Below, piece by piece: positions 1 to 8,512 of a stretch of 64,000 nt of DNA (position 1 is its first letter; each line of letters begins with the position of its first letter). The notes beneath the pieces are model-generated. The model worked only from the letters and a program-made list of their open reading frames with translations, was not told the origin of the DNA and searched no databases. A program made the position numbers and the translations under genes. The stretch is from Betaproteobacteria bacterium (GTDB taxonomy: Bacteria; Pseudomonadota; Gammaproteobacteria; Burkholderiales; SG8-41), in the NCBI GenBank assembly GCA_947486575.1, contig CANKUB010000002.1, forward strand, positions 1-64,000, read 5' to 3'.

Positions 1-105
1 CTTGTGACGTACTACCTCCGCCTTGAATTCCACCGTAAATACGCGACGCTTCAACTGCTCTTTCTTGATGACTTCTAGTGCGCTATGCTGCTTGTCTGCT
101 TTCAT
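1..105 (-). CDS. Transposase OrfA (IS3-type), N-terminal 35 codons
   Basis: ATG at 105 opens a frame of 35 codons that runs off the left edge. The end of it, RRVFTVEFKAEVVRHK, is the start of the helix-turn-helix of IS3-family OrfA proteins (typical pattern R-x-F/Y-x-x-E-F-K-x-E-V-V). OrfA binds the terminal repeats and, fused to OrfB by programmed frameshifting, makes the transposase. A purine-rich AAAGAGAAATC lies directly upstream of the start. Partial gene; whether the full element is intact cannot be seen. Confidence 0.7.
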   Translation of the reverse strand, partial: MKADKQHSALEVIKKEQLKRRVFTVEFKAEVVRHK

Positions 106-149
106 GATTTCTCTTTTGTTAAGTCATCCATGAGAAGCTTACAGGATCA
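1..149 (-). mobile_element. IS3-family-like insertion sequence, one end only
   Basis: The first 149 bases read on the minus strand as the left end of an insertion sequence: a terminal TG at position 149 (TGATCCTGTAAGCTTCTC read inward), about 44 bases of leader, then a transposase OrfA start codon at 105. Immediately to the right, fdhA homology begins without a break. The rest of the element lies outside the window, so the second inverted repeat and the target duplication cannot be checked. IS3-type elements characteristically end in TG...CA, which fits the border proposed at 148/149. The family call rests on the OrfA sequence and the terminus, not on a database match. Confidence 0.72.
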
Positions 150-2373
150 TGCCGCAGAGGCGCATCCGGTATCGATGCTGCACACTTTGCATGCCAAGGA
201 AAACGGCGCGAAAGTCATTTGTGTTGATCCGCGCTTCACCCGTACGGCGGCCAAGGCGGATAAGTACTACCGCATACGGTCCGGTACCGATGTGGCATTT
301 TTGATGGGCATGATGCACCACATCTTTAAAAACGGCTGGGAAGACAAGGAGTACATTGCCGCGCGTGTTTATGGCATCGATAAGGTGAAGGAAGAGGCAG
401 CCAAGTGGACGCCGGAGGAAGTTGAGCGCGTTACCGGCATGAAAGAAGCCGAAGTGCGCGATGTGGCTGAAACCATGGCCAAAAACAAGCCGAGCACCAT
501 CATTTGGGCGATGGGGCAGACGCAGCATACCAATGGCAATGCGATTGTGCGCGCTTCGTGCATTTTTCAGCTGGTGCTGGGGAATGTGGGTGTGTCGGGC
601 GGCGGCACGAATATTTACCGCGGTCACGATAACGTGCAGGGTGCGACTGACGTCGGCCCGAACCCGGATTCGTTGCCGGGTTATTACGGCCTGGTGCCGG
701 GTGCTTGGGCGCATTTTGCCAAGGTCTGGGGTGTTGATCTGGATTGGATCAAGAAGCAATTCCCAACGCCCGCCATGATGGAAAAGCCGGGCCTTACCGT
801 ATCGCGCTGGATCGATGCGGTGCTGGAAAAGAATGAACTGATTGATCAAGATTCCAACCTGAAAGCTGTGGTGTTCTGGGGGCATGCGCCGAACAGCCAG
901 TCGCGCGGCAAGGAAATGATTGACGCCATCAAGAAACTGGAATTGCTGGTGGTGGTTGATCCCTATCCTTCAGCAACCGCGGCGATGGCCGCCATGTCGC
1001 GGCAGGATGGCGTGTATTTGCTACCAGCGGCTACCCAGTTGGAGTGCTCGGGTTCAGCCACCGCGTCGAACCGGTCGATTCAGTGGCGCGAAAAAGTGAT
1101 CGAGCCGATGTTTGAATCGCGTACGGATCACATGATCATGTATCAGTTGGCGCAGAAATTTGGCTATGCCGATCAGTTGCTGGGTAAACAGTCGGATGGC
1201 AAGTTACGCATCAAGCTGACCAAAGGTGCCAAAGGCATGGACGAGCCGGATGTCGAAGATATTCTGCGCGAGATTAATCGCAGCGTATGGACCATCGGCT
1301 ATACCGGGCAATCGCCCGAGCGTTTGCAAGCGCACATGCGCAACATGCATGTGTTTGACGTGAAGACCCTGCGCGCCAAAGGTGGCAAAGATGCCAAGAC
1401 GGGCTATGTGCTGGATGGCGATTATTTCGGATTGCCGTGGCCCTGTTTTGGCACGGCGGAGATCAAGCACCCAGGCTCGCCGAATCTTTACGACAACTCA
1501 CGCCATGTGATGGATGGCGGCGGTAATTTTCGTGCCAATTTCGGCGTGGAGCGCGATGGCGTATCGTTGCTGGCGTCGGATGGTTCGCACTCGAAGGGTG
1601 CCGAAATTACCACGGGTTATCCGGAATTCGACCACGTACTGTTGAAGAAATTGGGCTGGTGGGACGATCTGACCGAGGTTGAGCAAAAAGCAGCTGAAGG
1701 CAAAAACTGGAAAACCGATCTATCCGGTGGCATTCAGCGTGTGGCGATGAAGCATGGTTGTCATCCGTTCGGCAATGCCAAGGCGCGCGCGGTGGTGTGG
1801 AATTTTCCGGACCCGGTGCCACTGCATCGTGAGGCGCTGTATTCGCCACGGCCTGATCTCATCGACAAATACCCGACCCATGCCGATCAGAAAAACCGCT
1901 GGCGTTTGCCGGTACTGTTCAAGAGCGTGCAGGATGCCAACAAGGATGCGGTCAAATCGTATCCGTTGGTGATGACCAGTGGTCGCTTGACGGAATATGA
2001 AGGCGGCGGCGACGAAACACGGTCAAATCCGTGGCTGGCAGAATTGCAGCAAGAGATGTTTGTTGAGATCAATCCCAAGGACGCCAACGATCGCGGCGTG
2101 CGCAATAACGAGTATGTCTGGGTGGAGTCGCCAACCAAGGCGAAGCTGAAGGTGAAAACGCTGGTGACCGAGCGCGTAGGCGCGGGCACGGTATTCCTGC
2201 CGTTCCATTTTGCGGGCTGGTGGCAGGGGTTGGATCTGCGTGACAAGTATCCGGAGGGCACTGCGCCGATCGTGCGCGGTGAAGCCGTCAATACGGCAAC
2301 CACCTACGGCTATGACATTGTAACGATGATGCAGGAAACCAAGACCACGCTGTGCCAGGTTTCACGGGCCTAG
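150..2373 (+). pseudogene. fdhA: Formate dehydrogenase alpha subunit, 5'-truncated by IS
   Basis: This is the large molybdopterin (or tungstopterin) subunit of a respiratory-type formate dehydrogenase, which oxidises formate to CO2. The open frame technically starts at 85 inside the insertion sequence; family similarity begins at AAEAHPVSML (from 151), the segment that normally follows the GSN of the cofactor-binding core. About 740 residues remain: the middle Mo-bisMGD domains and the C-terminal dinucleotide-binding domain (from YPLVMTSGRLTEYEGGG, near 1957, to the stop). The N-terminal [4Fe-4S] domain and the Cys/Sec active-site region, about 200 residues in the family, are absent, so this fragment cannot be active alone. 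It is followed after 29 bases by fdhB. The alternative is that the border is an assembly join at a repeated IS copy and that the true gene is intact. Confidence 0.82.
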
Positions 2374-2402
2374 CCAACGACAATAACTCGGAGAAACGGA
2401 TC

Positions 2403-3050
2403 ATGGCACGGATGAAATTTTTGTGTGACAGCGAGCGCTGCATCGAATGTAATGGCTGCGTGACGGCCTGCAAGCAGGAGCACGAAGTTCCCTGGGGCGT
2501 CAATCGCCGTCGTGTGGTCACCATGAATGACGGTGTGGCGGGCGCGGAAAAATCGCTGTCCGTGGCGTGCATGCACTGTACCGATGCGCCCTGTATGTCG
2601 GTGTGCCCGGTCGACTGCTTTTACACGACATCCGAGGGCGTGGTATTGCATGACAAAGACCCGTGCATCGGTTGCGGTTATTGCTTTTATGCGTGTCCGT
2701 TTGGCGCACCGCAATTCCCGCAGGATGGTGCATTTGGTATGCGCGGCAAGATGGATAAATGCACCTTTTGCGCTGGTGGGCCTGAAGCCGATAACTCTGC
2801 CGAGGAATTTCAGAAGTACGGCCGTAACCGTTTGTCAGAAGGCAAGTTACCTGCGTGTGCTGAAATGTGTTCGACCAAGGCGCTGCTTGGCGGGGATGCG
2901 GATGAGGTTTCGAATATTTTCCGTGATCGCGTGATGAACCGTGATGGCAAGGGCGCAGGTGTCTTTGGCTGGGCTACCGCCTATGGCAAGGGCGACGCCA
3001 AGCCCTCAGCTCAGGAAAAAGTCACACCCAAAGTGGAGGCCAAGCCATGA
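2403..3050 (+). CDS. fdhB: Formate dehydrogenase beta subunit, four [4Fe-4S] clusters
   Basis: Electron-transfer subunit of formate dehydrogenase, 215 residues, passing electrons from the alpha subunit to the membrane cytochrome b. Cysteines come in the four-cluster ferredoxin pattern: C8 and CIECNGC (13-19) with C23; C56/C59/C64/C68; C88/C91/C94/C98; C120/C123 with C152/C156. The start at 2403 follows a good ribosome site (CGGAGAAACGG); the longer frame upstream overlaps the end of fdhA and is not needed. The tail after residue 190 is Lys/Ala/Pro-rich with no hydrophobic anchor, unlike FdnH-type subunits that end in a membrane helix. Its stop overlaps the start of the next gene (ATGA), indicating translational coupling. 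Confidence 0.92.
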   Translation: MARMKFLCDSERCIECNGCVTACKQEHEVPWGVNRRRVVTMNDGVAGAEKSLSVACMHCTDAPCMSVCPVDCFYTTSEGVVLHDKDPCIGCGYCFYACPFGAPQFPQDGAFGMRGKMDKCTFCAGGPEADNSAEEFQKYGRNRLSEGKLPACAEMCSTKALLGGDADEVSNIFRDRVMNRDGKGAGVFGWATAYGKGDAKPSAQEKVTPKVEAKP

Positions 3051-3271
3051 AGGCCATTTTGATTTTCGCGGGAATTGCGTTGGGATTGCTGGTTGCAGGT
3101 TGCGGCGATAGGCCCGTCGCGACGGTCTACAAAAAGGGTGAGTATTCTGGCAAACGAGATACCCAGCCCTGGATTGGAGAACCGTTCAAGGGTGACCGGC
3201 TGGCGTGGGAACGGGCCATCAAGGCGCGCTCGAACGGTCAAAACGAATACTCGCGCGCAGCCACGAAGTAA
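3047..3271 (+). CDS. Small lipoprotein in formate dehydrogenase operon
   Basis: A 74-residue protein whose start overlaps the fdhB stop. Residues 1-19 form a lipoprotein signal with lipobox LVAGC (lipidated Cys at 19), so the mature protein of about 56 residues should be attached to a membrane facing the periplasm. It is hydrophilic, rich in Lys, Arg, Gly and Trp (W42, W54), with no recognised domain. Its position between the iron-sulfur and cytochrome subunits suggests an assembly or structural role in the formate dehydrogenase complex; this is inference from context only. Confidence 0.75.
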   Translation: MKAILIFAGIALGLLVAGCGDRPVATVYKKGEYSGKRDTQPWIGEPFKGDRLAWERAIKARSNGQNEYSRAATK

Positions 3272-3291
3272 CGGACTCAGGAGAGAGAGCC

Positions 3292-4332
3292 ATGAACCGG
3301 ATGCGTCTGACACGGTGGGTGAGTTGCCTGTTTGTCATGTTGACCGCTTTGTGCGGCACTGCACATGCGCAGACGCCTGATGGCGCGCAGCAGCAAGCAC
3401 AACGCCAGCAAACACAGCCGGGGAATAATGCACCGGTGTGGCGTGACGTACGGGGTGGCGAAAATCCCTATCAAACCACGCAAGTGCGAGGACGTGAAAC
3501 GGCCGTATTGATTCAGTCAGGCGGTGAAACCTGGCGGCAGACGAGGCGCGTGTTTACCTATTATGGCGGATGGGTGCTGGCCATAGTGCCGCTGCTGATC
3601 GGCTTATTTTACTGGCGCAAGGGTGCCATCAAGCTGAAAGAAAAACCGACAGGTCGTTTGATGGCGCGTTTTACCGACTGGCAGCGCATGATTCACTGGA
3701 CGGTAGCGATCACGTTTTGTGTGCTGGCGCTGTCAGGGTTGATCATGTTATTCGGGAAGTATGTGCTGATGCCGGTATTCGGACGAACGTTGTTTTCGTG
3801 GCTGGCGATTTTGTGCAAGAACCTGCATAACTTTGTCGGGCCGGTGTTTGCGCTGGCGTTGATCCTGATGATATTGACGTTCATCAAGGACAATTTTCTC
3901 AAGATTTATGACTTCAAGTGGATTGCGAAACTTGGTGGAATCGTGTCCGGTGAGCATGTTCCATCGGGGCGCTTTAATGCGGGTGAGAAATTGTGGTTCT
4001 GGGGCGGTGTAATGTTCCTCGGAATCGTTGTCAGCGCGACAGGATTTGTACTTGATTTCGCAAATTTTGGTCAGGGTAGAGAACTCATGCAGCTGGCAAA
4101 CGTTGTCCACGCGGTGTCAGCAATGATGTTTGTGGCGGCGTTCTTTGGCCATGCCTACATGGGTACTCTCGGTACGGAAGGTGCCTATCAGGCGATGCGG
4201 CAAGGCGTGGTCGATGAAACCTGGGCGAAAGAACACCACGACATCTGGTACCAGGAAATGATTAATTCAAAATCGTCGACGGTTGCGGGCGCGCAAGGCT
4301 TGGTAATCCCTACAACGATCAAGCAAGGATGA
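3292..4332 (+). CDS. fdhC: Formate dehydrogenase gamma subunit, cytochrome b556
   Basis: Membrane di-haem cytochrome b that takes electrons from FdhB to quinone, 346 residues. ATG at 3292 lies after GGAGAGAGAGCC; this start gives a clean signal peptide ending in AHA. A long periplasmic Gln-rich stretch (residues about 26-85) precedes four to five membrane helices, the first near VLAIVPLLIGLFYW and others near WTVAITFCVLALSGLIML, FVGPVFALALILMILTF and MFLGIVVSATGFVL. His residues for haem are seen in the IHW, NLHNF, VVHAV and FGHAYMG contexts, as in the FdoI/FdnI family. It overlaps the next gene by ATGA. The N-terminal periplasmic extension is longer than in E. coli FdnI but common in betaproteobacterial relatives. 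Confidence 0.88.
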   Translation: MNRMRLTRWVSCLFVMLTALCGTAHAQTPDGAQQQAQRQQTQPGNNAPVWRDVRGGENPYQTTQVRGRETAVLIQSGGETWRQTRRVFTYYGGWVLAIVPLLIGLFYWRKGAIKLKEKPTGRLMARFTDWQRMIHWTVAITFCVLALSGLIMLFGKYVLMPVFGRTLFSWLAILCKNLHNFVGPVFALALILMILTFIKDNFLKIYDFKWIAKLGGIVSGEHVPSGRFNAGEKLWFWGGVMFLGIVVSATGFVLDFANFGQGRELMQLANVVHAVSAMMFVAAFFGHAYMGTLGTEGAYQAMRQGVVDETWAKEHHDIWYQEMINSKSSTVAGAQGLVIPTTIKQG

Positions 4333-4589
4333 AAGCGATGAATGCACCCAAACTATGGAAGTGGATGCCTGCGTTACTCGTCTGCGGCGCTGTAGGATTG
4401 GCGTATGCAAAATTGCCGCCACCGCCTCCGGTTGATCCGGAGAAAGCCGCGGAAGCTAAAGCAAAAGCCGCTGACGCCACCAAGAAGGCGCGCGAGCTTG
4501 AAGAGAAATATATGGATCGCGCAGTAGAGCGCTACAAAAAAGAAAAGGGCGTCAAATCCGCTGTCGCGCCGATTGCTACAAAAAAATAG
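4329..4589 (+). CDS. Small exported Lys/Ala-rich protein of fdh operon
   Basis: An 86-residue protein, start overlapping the fdhC stop (an in-frame ATG at 4338 is also possible). An N-terminal hydrophobic segment (WMPALLVCGAVGLAYA) looks like a signal peptide; it is followed by a proline run (LPPPPPVDP) and a highly charged Ala/Lys/Glu helix of about 45 residues. No domain is recognised. As the last gene of the formate dehydrogenase unit it may be a periplasmic accessory of the complex. The following 134 bases (4590-4723) contain no gene, and I see no convincing terminator there. Confidence 0.65.
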   Translation: MKAMNAPKLWKWMPALLVCGAVGLAYAKLPPPPPVDPEKAAEAKAKAADATKKARELEEKYMDRAVERYKKEKGVKSAVAPIATKK

Positions 4590-4723
4590 ACGGCCATTTC
4601 TGTAGCTTCTGCAGCATTGGTGAATTACTCCAGGTTGTTGCTCTGGTTGGCGTTTAGTTGCAGTCGAGAATAAGTCGGCATTAGCGCCGCAATAGAGAAG
4701 CCTGTGTAGAATGAGCGGCTTCC

Positions 4724-5428
4724 ATGAATGACTTATCACAGGCGCTGGCCGCCGCTACCCATTTGGTTGTCAGTGCAGACGCGAATCTGCTTGTGATCGT
4801 CAGTCGCAGTCTTCAGGTCAGCTTTGCAGCCGTCTTGATTGCTGCAGCCATAGGCCTGCCAGCGGGCGCAATTCTCGCGACCACACGAATCCCCGGACGC
4901 CAGGCGGTGGTTGCGCTGCTCAATGCTTTGATGGGTTTGCCACCGGTGGTGGTAGGACTGCTTGTCTATCTGCTGCTTTCACGTGCCGGGCCACTGGGTG
5001 AATTGGGTTTGCTGTTCACGCCGACGGCAATGATCATTGCGCAGGCCGTATTGATTACACCCATTGTTGCAGCCTTGTCGCGACAAGTGATTGAAGACGC
5101 GTGGCGTGAGTATGAAGAGCAGCTGCGATCACTCGGTGCAGGCACGATGGCGGCCGCCATAACATTGCTATGGGACACGCGTTTCGCCCTGGCGACGGTG
5201 GTACTGGCAGGGTTCGGCCGCGCGGCTGCGGAAGTGGGTGCCGTGATGATCGTTGGCGGCAATATCGATGGTGTGACACGCGTAATGACCACCGCCATTG
5301 CGCTGGAAACCAGCAAAGGGGATTTGCCGCTGGCATTGGCCCTGGGCATTGTTTTGGTGGCGATTATTCTCAGCGTGAATCTGCTGGCCCATTGGGTCAA
5401 GCTGATTGCGCAGCGACACTACGGGTAA
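4724..5428 (+). CDS. tupB: Tungstate ABC transporter permease
   Basis: Membrane subunit of a TupABC-type tungstate importer, 234 residues. About five to six helices are visible (SFAAVLIAAAIGLPAGAIL, ALLNALMGLPPVVVGLLVYL, AMIIAQAVLITPIVAAL and others). The cytoplasmic coupling loop reads EQLRSLGAGTMAAAITLLW, the EAA-type contact to the ATPase. The family is distinguished from ModB by its clustering with a TTSTEQSGL-type receptor just downstream. The gene order here is B-C-A instead of the common A-B-C. The ATPase gene follows after 6 bases. A tungstate supply next to formate dehydrogenase makes sense because many formate dehydrogenases use W or Mo. Confidence 0.87.
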   Translation: MNDLSQALAAATHLVVSADANLLVIVSRSLQVSFAAVLIAAAIGLPAGAILATTRIPGRQAVVALLNALMGLPPVVVGLLVYLLLSRAGPLGELGLLFTPTAMIIAQAVLITPIVAALSRQVIEDAWREYEEQLRSLGAGTMAAAITLLWDTRFALATVVLAGFGRAAAEVGAVMIVGGNIDGVTRVMTTAIALETSKGDLPLALALGIVLVAIILSVNLLAHWVKLIAQRHYG

Positions 5429-5434
5429 TTCACG

Positions 5435-6139
5435 ATGTTGCCTCTGAAACTTGAAGCGCTGGGCTTTGCCGCGGGTGGGCGTGAGATCATAAAATCGATC
5501 ACGTGTGAAATCCATTCAGGTACGCGCACCGTCATTCTGGGGCCTAATGGTGCAGGCAAGAGTGTTCTGATGCGGTTGTGCCACGGCTTGCTGCAACCTA
5601 CCGCAGGCCTCGTCACCTGGATGCAGGAAGGCGCCATTCGACGGGTGCGCAGACAGGCGATGGTATTTCAGCGGCCCGTCATGTTGCGCCGCTCCGCTAT
5701 GGGCAATGTCATTTACGCCCTCAAACTCGCGGGCATTGCCGCAGAAGAAAGCCGATTGCGGGCTGAAGACGTGCTCGAAGCCGTGGGCCTTGCCAATGTA
5801 GCCACACGTCCCGCGCGTGTGTTATCCGGCGGCGAACAGCAGCGCCTGGCACTCGCACGTGCATGGGCGCTGGGGCCGGAAGTATTGTTTCTCGACGAGC
5901 CGACCGCGAACCTGGACCCGAACGCCACACGCGATATTGAAAGCATCATCAGCGCCATACATGCCAGCGGCACCAAGATTATTATGACAACACACAGCCT
6001 GGGGCAAGCGCGCAGGCTCGGTGATGAAATTCTGTTTTTGAGTGATGGGCAGCTGGTAGAGCGTGCGTCGGTCGAAATATTTTTCAGGCAGCCGCAGTCA
6101 CTCGAAGCAATAGCTTTTTTGCGCGGGGAACTACCTTGA
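5435..6139 (+). CDS. tupC: Tungstate ABC transporter ATP-binding protein
   Basis: ATPase of the tungstate importer, 234 residues. Walker A GPNGAGKS (about residues 34-41), signature LSGGEQQRLALARA (about 129-142), Walker B LFLDEP followed by TANLD, and a switch His in TTHSLGQA are all present, so it should be active. It lacks the C-terminal TOBE regulatory domain seen in ModC. The stop overlaps the tupA start (TGATG at 6137-6141), consistent with one operon. Confidence 0.9.
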   Translation: MLPLKLEALGFAAGGREIIKSITCEIHSGTRTVILGPNGAGKSVLMRLCHGLLQPTAGLVTWMQEGAIRRVRRQAMVFQRPVMLRRSAMGNVIYALKLAGIAAEESRLRAEDVLEAVGLANVATRPARVLSGGEQQRLALARAWALGPEVLFLDEPTANLDPNATRDIESIISAIHASGTKIIMTTHSLGQARRLGDEILFLSDGQLVERASVEIFFRQPQSLEAIAFLRGELP

Positions 6140-6963
6140 TGCTGAAAAATATATCATTTAAAAACATATACTTATGTTTGTTTTTGTTAATCGTGATGAG
6201 TGCGCAGGCGCAGGATAAATTCATCACCGTAGCTTCAACCACATCCACCGAGCAATCTGGTTTATTCAAACATCTGCTGCCGATGTTCGAGAAAAAATCC
6301 GGCATACAAGTGCGCGTGGTCGCGCTCGGCACCGGGCAGGCACTCGACATGGCGCGGCGCGGCGATGCGGACGTGGTGTTTGTTCACGACAAAGACGCTG
6401 AAGAAAAGTTTCTTGCCGATGGCTTTGGCGTAAGGCGCTTTGAAGTGATGTACAACGATTTTGTATTGGTCGGCCCCAAAAGTGACGCTGCCAGGATTGC
6501 AGGCAGCAAAGACATCATCGCTGCCTATAAAAAACTCGCCGATGCCAAAACACCGTTCACCTCACGCGGCGATAAAAGTGGTACGCACGCCGCCGAGATA
6601 CGTCTGTGGAAAGCGGCGAATGTCGATCCGCAATCCGGCAAAGGATCGTGGTATCGCGAAACCGGCTCAGGCATGGGGCCGACGTTGAATACGGCGTCGG
6701 CGATGAACGCGTATGCGTTTACGGATCGCGGCACATGGCTCGCGTTCAAGAATCGCGGCGAACTTGTGATCGTGGTTGAAGGCGATCAGCGCCTGTTCAA
6801 TCAATACGGCGTGATGCTGGTGAATCCGGCGAAGCACGCGCACGTAAAAAAAGAATTGGGGCAGGCGTTTATCGACTGGCTGGTTTCAGCCGAAGGCCAG
6901 CAGACGATTGCGAGTTATAAAATCGGCAGCGATCAATTGTTTTTTTCGAACGCAAAAAAATAG
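6139..6963 (+). CDS. tupA: Tungstate-binding periplasmic protein
   Basis: Substrate receptor of the tungstate importer, 274 residues. A signal peptide (YLCLFLLIVMSAQAQ) ends near residue 25. The mature protein opens with the oxyanion-binding segment ASTTSTEQSGLF and later has TSRGDKSGTHAAE, both typical of TupA rather than ModA. ATG at 6139 is chosen because it gives the usual overlap with tupC; TTG at 6136 is the only alternative. The signal-peptide codons are strikingly AT-rich (AAAAACATATACTTATG) and resemble the dispersed motif described elsewhere in this window. It converges with the minus-strand DsbA-like gene 20 bases away; no terminator hairpin is evident. Confidence 0.9.
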   Translation: MLKNISFKNIYLCLFLLIVMSAQAQDKFITVASTTSTEQSGLFKHLLPMFEKKSGIQVRVVALGTGQALDMARRGDADVVFVHDKDAEEKFLADGFGVRRFEVMYNDFVLVGPKSDAARIAGSKDIIAAYKKLADAKTPFTSRGDKSGTHAAEIRLWKAANVDPQSGKGSWYRETGSGMGPTLNTASAMNAYAFTDRGTWLAFKNRGELVIVVEGDQRLFNQYGVMLVNPAKHAHVKKELGQAFIDWLVSAEGQQTIASYKIGSDQLFFSNAKK

Positions 6964-6983
6964 TGCGTCTGGTGGTGAGGTGG

Positions 6984-7634
6984 TTAGGTGAGCAGCGCTT
7001 CTTTCGGTCGCATGCCTTGTTTTTCCATCACGGATTGCAGCACTTCGTAGTAGTGCCAGCCGTTGATGCGGGTTCTGCCCAGAAATAGGGTGGGCGTGCT
7101 GGTGATGCCGATGCGTTGCGCCTGCTTGACGGCATCCAGCGCACGCTCGGCGTAGTGACCTTCAGCCAATGCCGTTTCAAGTTCGGATGCATCCAGGCCC
7201 ACGCGTTCTGCGGCAGAGAGCAGGGTATCGATTTCGCCGATGTCGCCACCTTCTGTCCACATAACATCGTAAATAGCTGTTTTATATGGGAAATCAAGGC
7301 CGTAGTCGCAGGCGAATTCAAGCGCTTCAAAGGCGTGGAAGCTGTATTGCCGCTTTTCGGGATACTGTCGTATGCGCGCAAACTGGTCGGGCGCCATTTC
7401 CTTCATCCACGCATTGCGGCGCTCGGCTTTGGCTGTAGCATCGGCGCTGTTGTCGCGCGCGCAGCCTTCGGGTGGCGTATCCGGGTGCAGCCAGTGTGGG
7501 CGCCACATCGGCGTGACGCCGTACTCGCTGGCCAGGCGGTCGATTTGCTCGACTGCCAGAAAGCTGTAGGGGCATACAAAATCCGCAAAAACAGCTACAC
7601 GAAACGGTTCTTTGATTTCAACGGTTGTTGTCAT
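6984..7634 (-). CDS. DsbA-fold oxidoreductase (FrnE-like)
   Basis: A 216-residue thioredoxin-superfamily protein of the DsbA/2-hydroxychromene-2-carboxylate isomerase group. The DFVCPYSFLA segment (about residues 18-27) holds a CPYS motif with only one Cys, in place of the CxxC of classic DsbA; the cis-Pro region is ITSTPTLFLG near 173. No signal peptide, so it is cytoplasmic, as in FrnE relatives. ATG at 7634 is preferred over the GTG one codon up, with GGAG 7 bases before it. The substrate is not predictable. It is followed in the opposite direction by tupA. Confidence 0.75.
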   Translation of the reverse strand: MTTTVEIKEPFRVAVFADFVCPYSFLAVEQIDRLASEYGVTPMWRPHWLHPDTPPEGCARDNSADATAKAERRNAWMKEMAPDQFARIRQYPEKRQYSFHAFEALEFACDYGLDFPYKTAIYDVMWTEGGDIGEIDTLLSAAERVGLDASELETALAEGHYAERALDAVKQAQRIGITSTPTLFLGRTRINGWHYYEVLQSVMEKQGMRPKEALLT

Positions 7635-7648
7635 CACATGTCTCCAGT

Positions 7649-8419
7649 TTAAATGGCTCTGGCCATGGCGGCTGCAGCTTCTACCGCGAGACCTTCGCCG
7701 GTTATACCGCCTTCGAGTGCATCTTTGTCAAACGTCAAGAATGCCACGCTTGCCCCCGCATAGCCAGTGATAATCGGTTCAACGGCCTCGTTACTGCGTA
7801 CATAACGAAATCCCGGCGGGCCGATTTCCTGCCCGCCCACGATAACGGAACCTTCAAGCACAACCTCGTAGCGCCCGAAAACCGGCGCGGGCATTGACAG
7901 TGCCGCGTGCGCTGGCGTGCGCGTAACCACTGCAGCAGGACCAAAATCCGGCGGCATCAACAGTTTGAATGTTCCATCCTCCAGGCCAGGAAATGGCTGC
8001 CACTGACTATCCGACGCCAGTGACGCAAACAGCCGACCGCTCAAATTGATCTGACGCCGCGCGTCGTGATTGGTCATCGCAATAATGCCGCCGGCGCGAG
8101 GGTGCAGCACCAGCATATCGTGGCTGCCCGACACCGCGAACGGGCCGTACGGCATTTTGTGATCGGTATAGTGAATCGCCAGCGATTCCAGATGTTTAAC
8201 GCCGCGCGGAAAATCCATCGCGCCGTTGAGCAGCAGTTGAAACTGCGACGTCAGATGCATGTGCGCATAAACGGATGGACAATCGTCGAAGCGGAATCGC
8301 ATCGCCTCCGGGCCGCCATCATCGCCGGGCAGCAGCACCTGGCAGGCGAACGCAACGCCTTCGGAAACACTGCGTTTCCAGGGGGCGTTCGCGGAATCGA
8401 CGATGTAGCTTTGTTGCAC
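7649..8419 (-). CDS. Uncharacterised cupin-like protein
   Basis: A 256-residue protein without signal peptide or membrane segments. The sequence (MHLTSQFQLLLNGAMDFP, then LAIHYTDHKMPYGPF and later ALSMPAPVFGRYEVVLEGSV) looks like two beta-rich cupin-type halves, with His residues at HMH and HYTDH that could bind metal. I do not recognise the family and give no function. It is upstream of and probably cotranscribed with the DsbA-like gene (15-base gap), and divergent from the ModE-like gene. Its location inside the Mo/W region may be incidental. Confidence 0.6.
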   Translation of the reverse strand: MQQSYIVDSANAPWKRSVSEGVAFACQVLLPGDDGGPEAMRFRFDDCPSVYAHMHLTSQFQLLLNGAMDFPRGVKHLESLAIHYTDHKMPYGPFAVSGSHDMLVLHPRAGGIIAMTNHDARRQINLSGRLFASLASDSQWQPFPGLEDGTFKLLMPPDFGPAAVVTRTPAHAALSMPAPVFGRYEVVLEGSVIVGGQEIGPPGFRYVRSNEAVEPIITGYAGASVAFLTFDKDALEGGITGEGLAVEAAAAMARAI

Positions 8420-8512
8420 TTGACAGGCGATTTTGATGAGTAAAAACGTATTGTATGTAACCTATGCGATGATTGCAAAAGCAGAAAATTCCAATGGACA
8501 GAGAGGCAGACG

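Noticed and set aside
139-885. 248-codon minus-strand frame opposite fdhA
   Set aside because: Antisense shadow of a conserved gene, no family features, no ribosome site.
4590-4723. ModE box upstream of tupB
   Set aside because: No TATAACG-type inverted half-sites are present in the gap.
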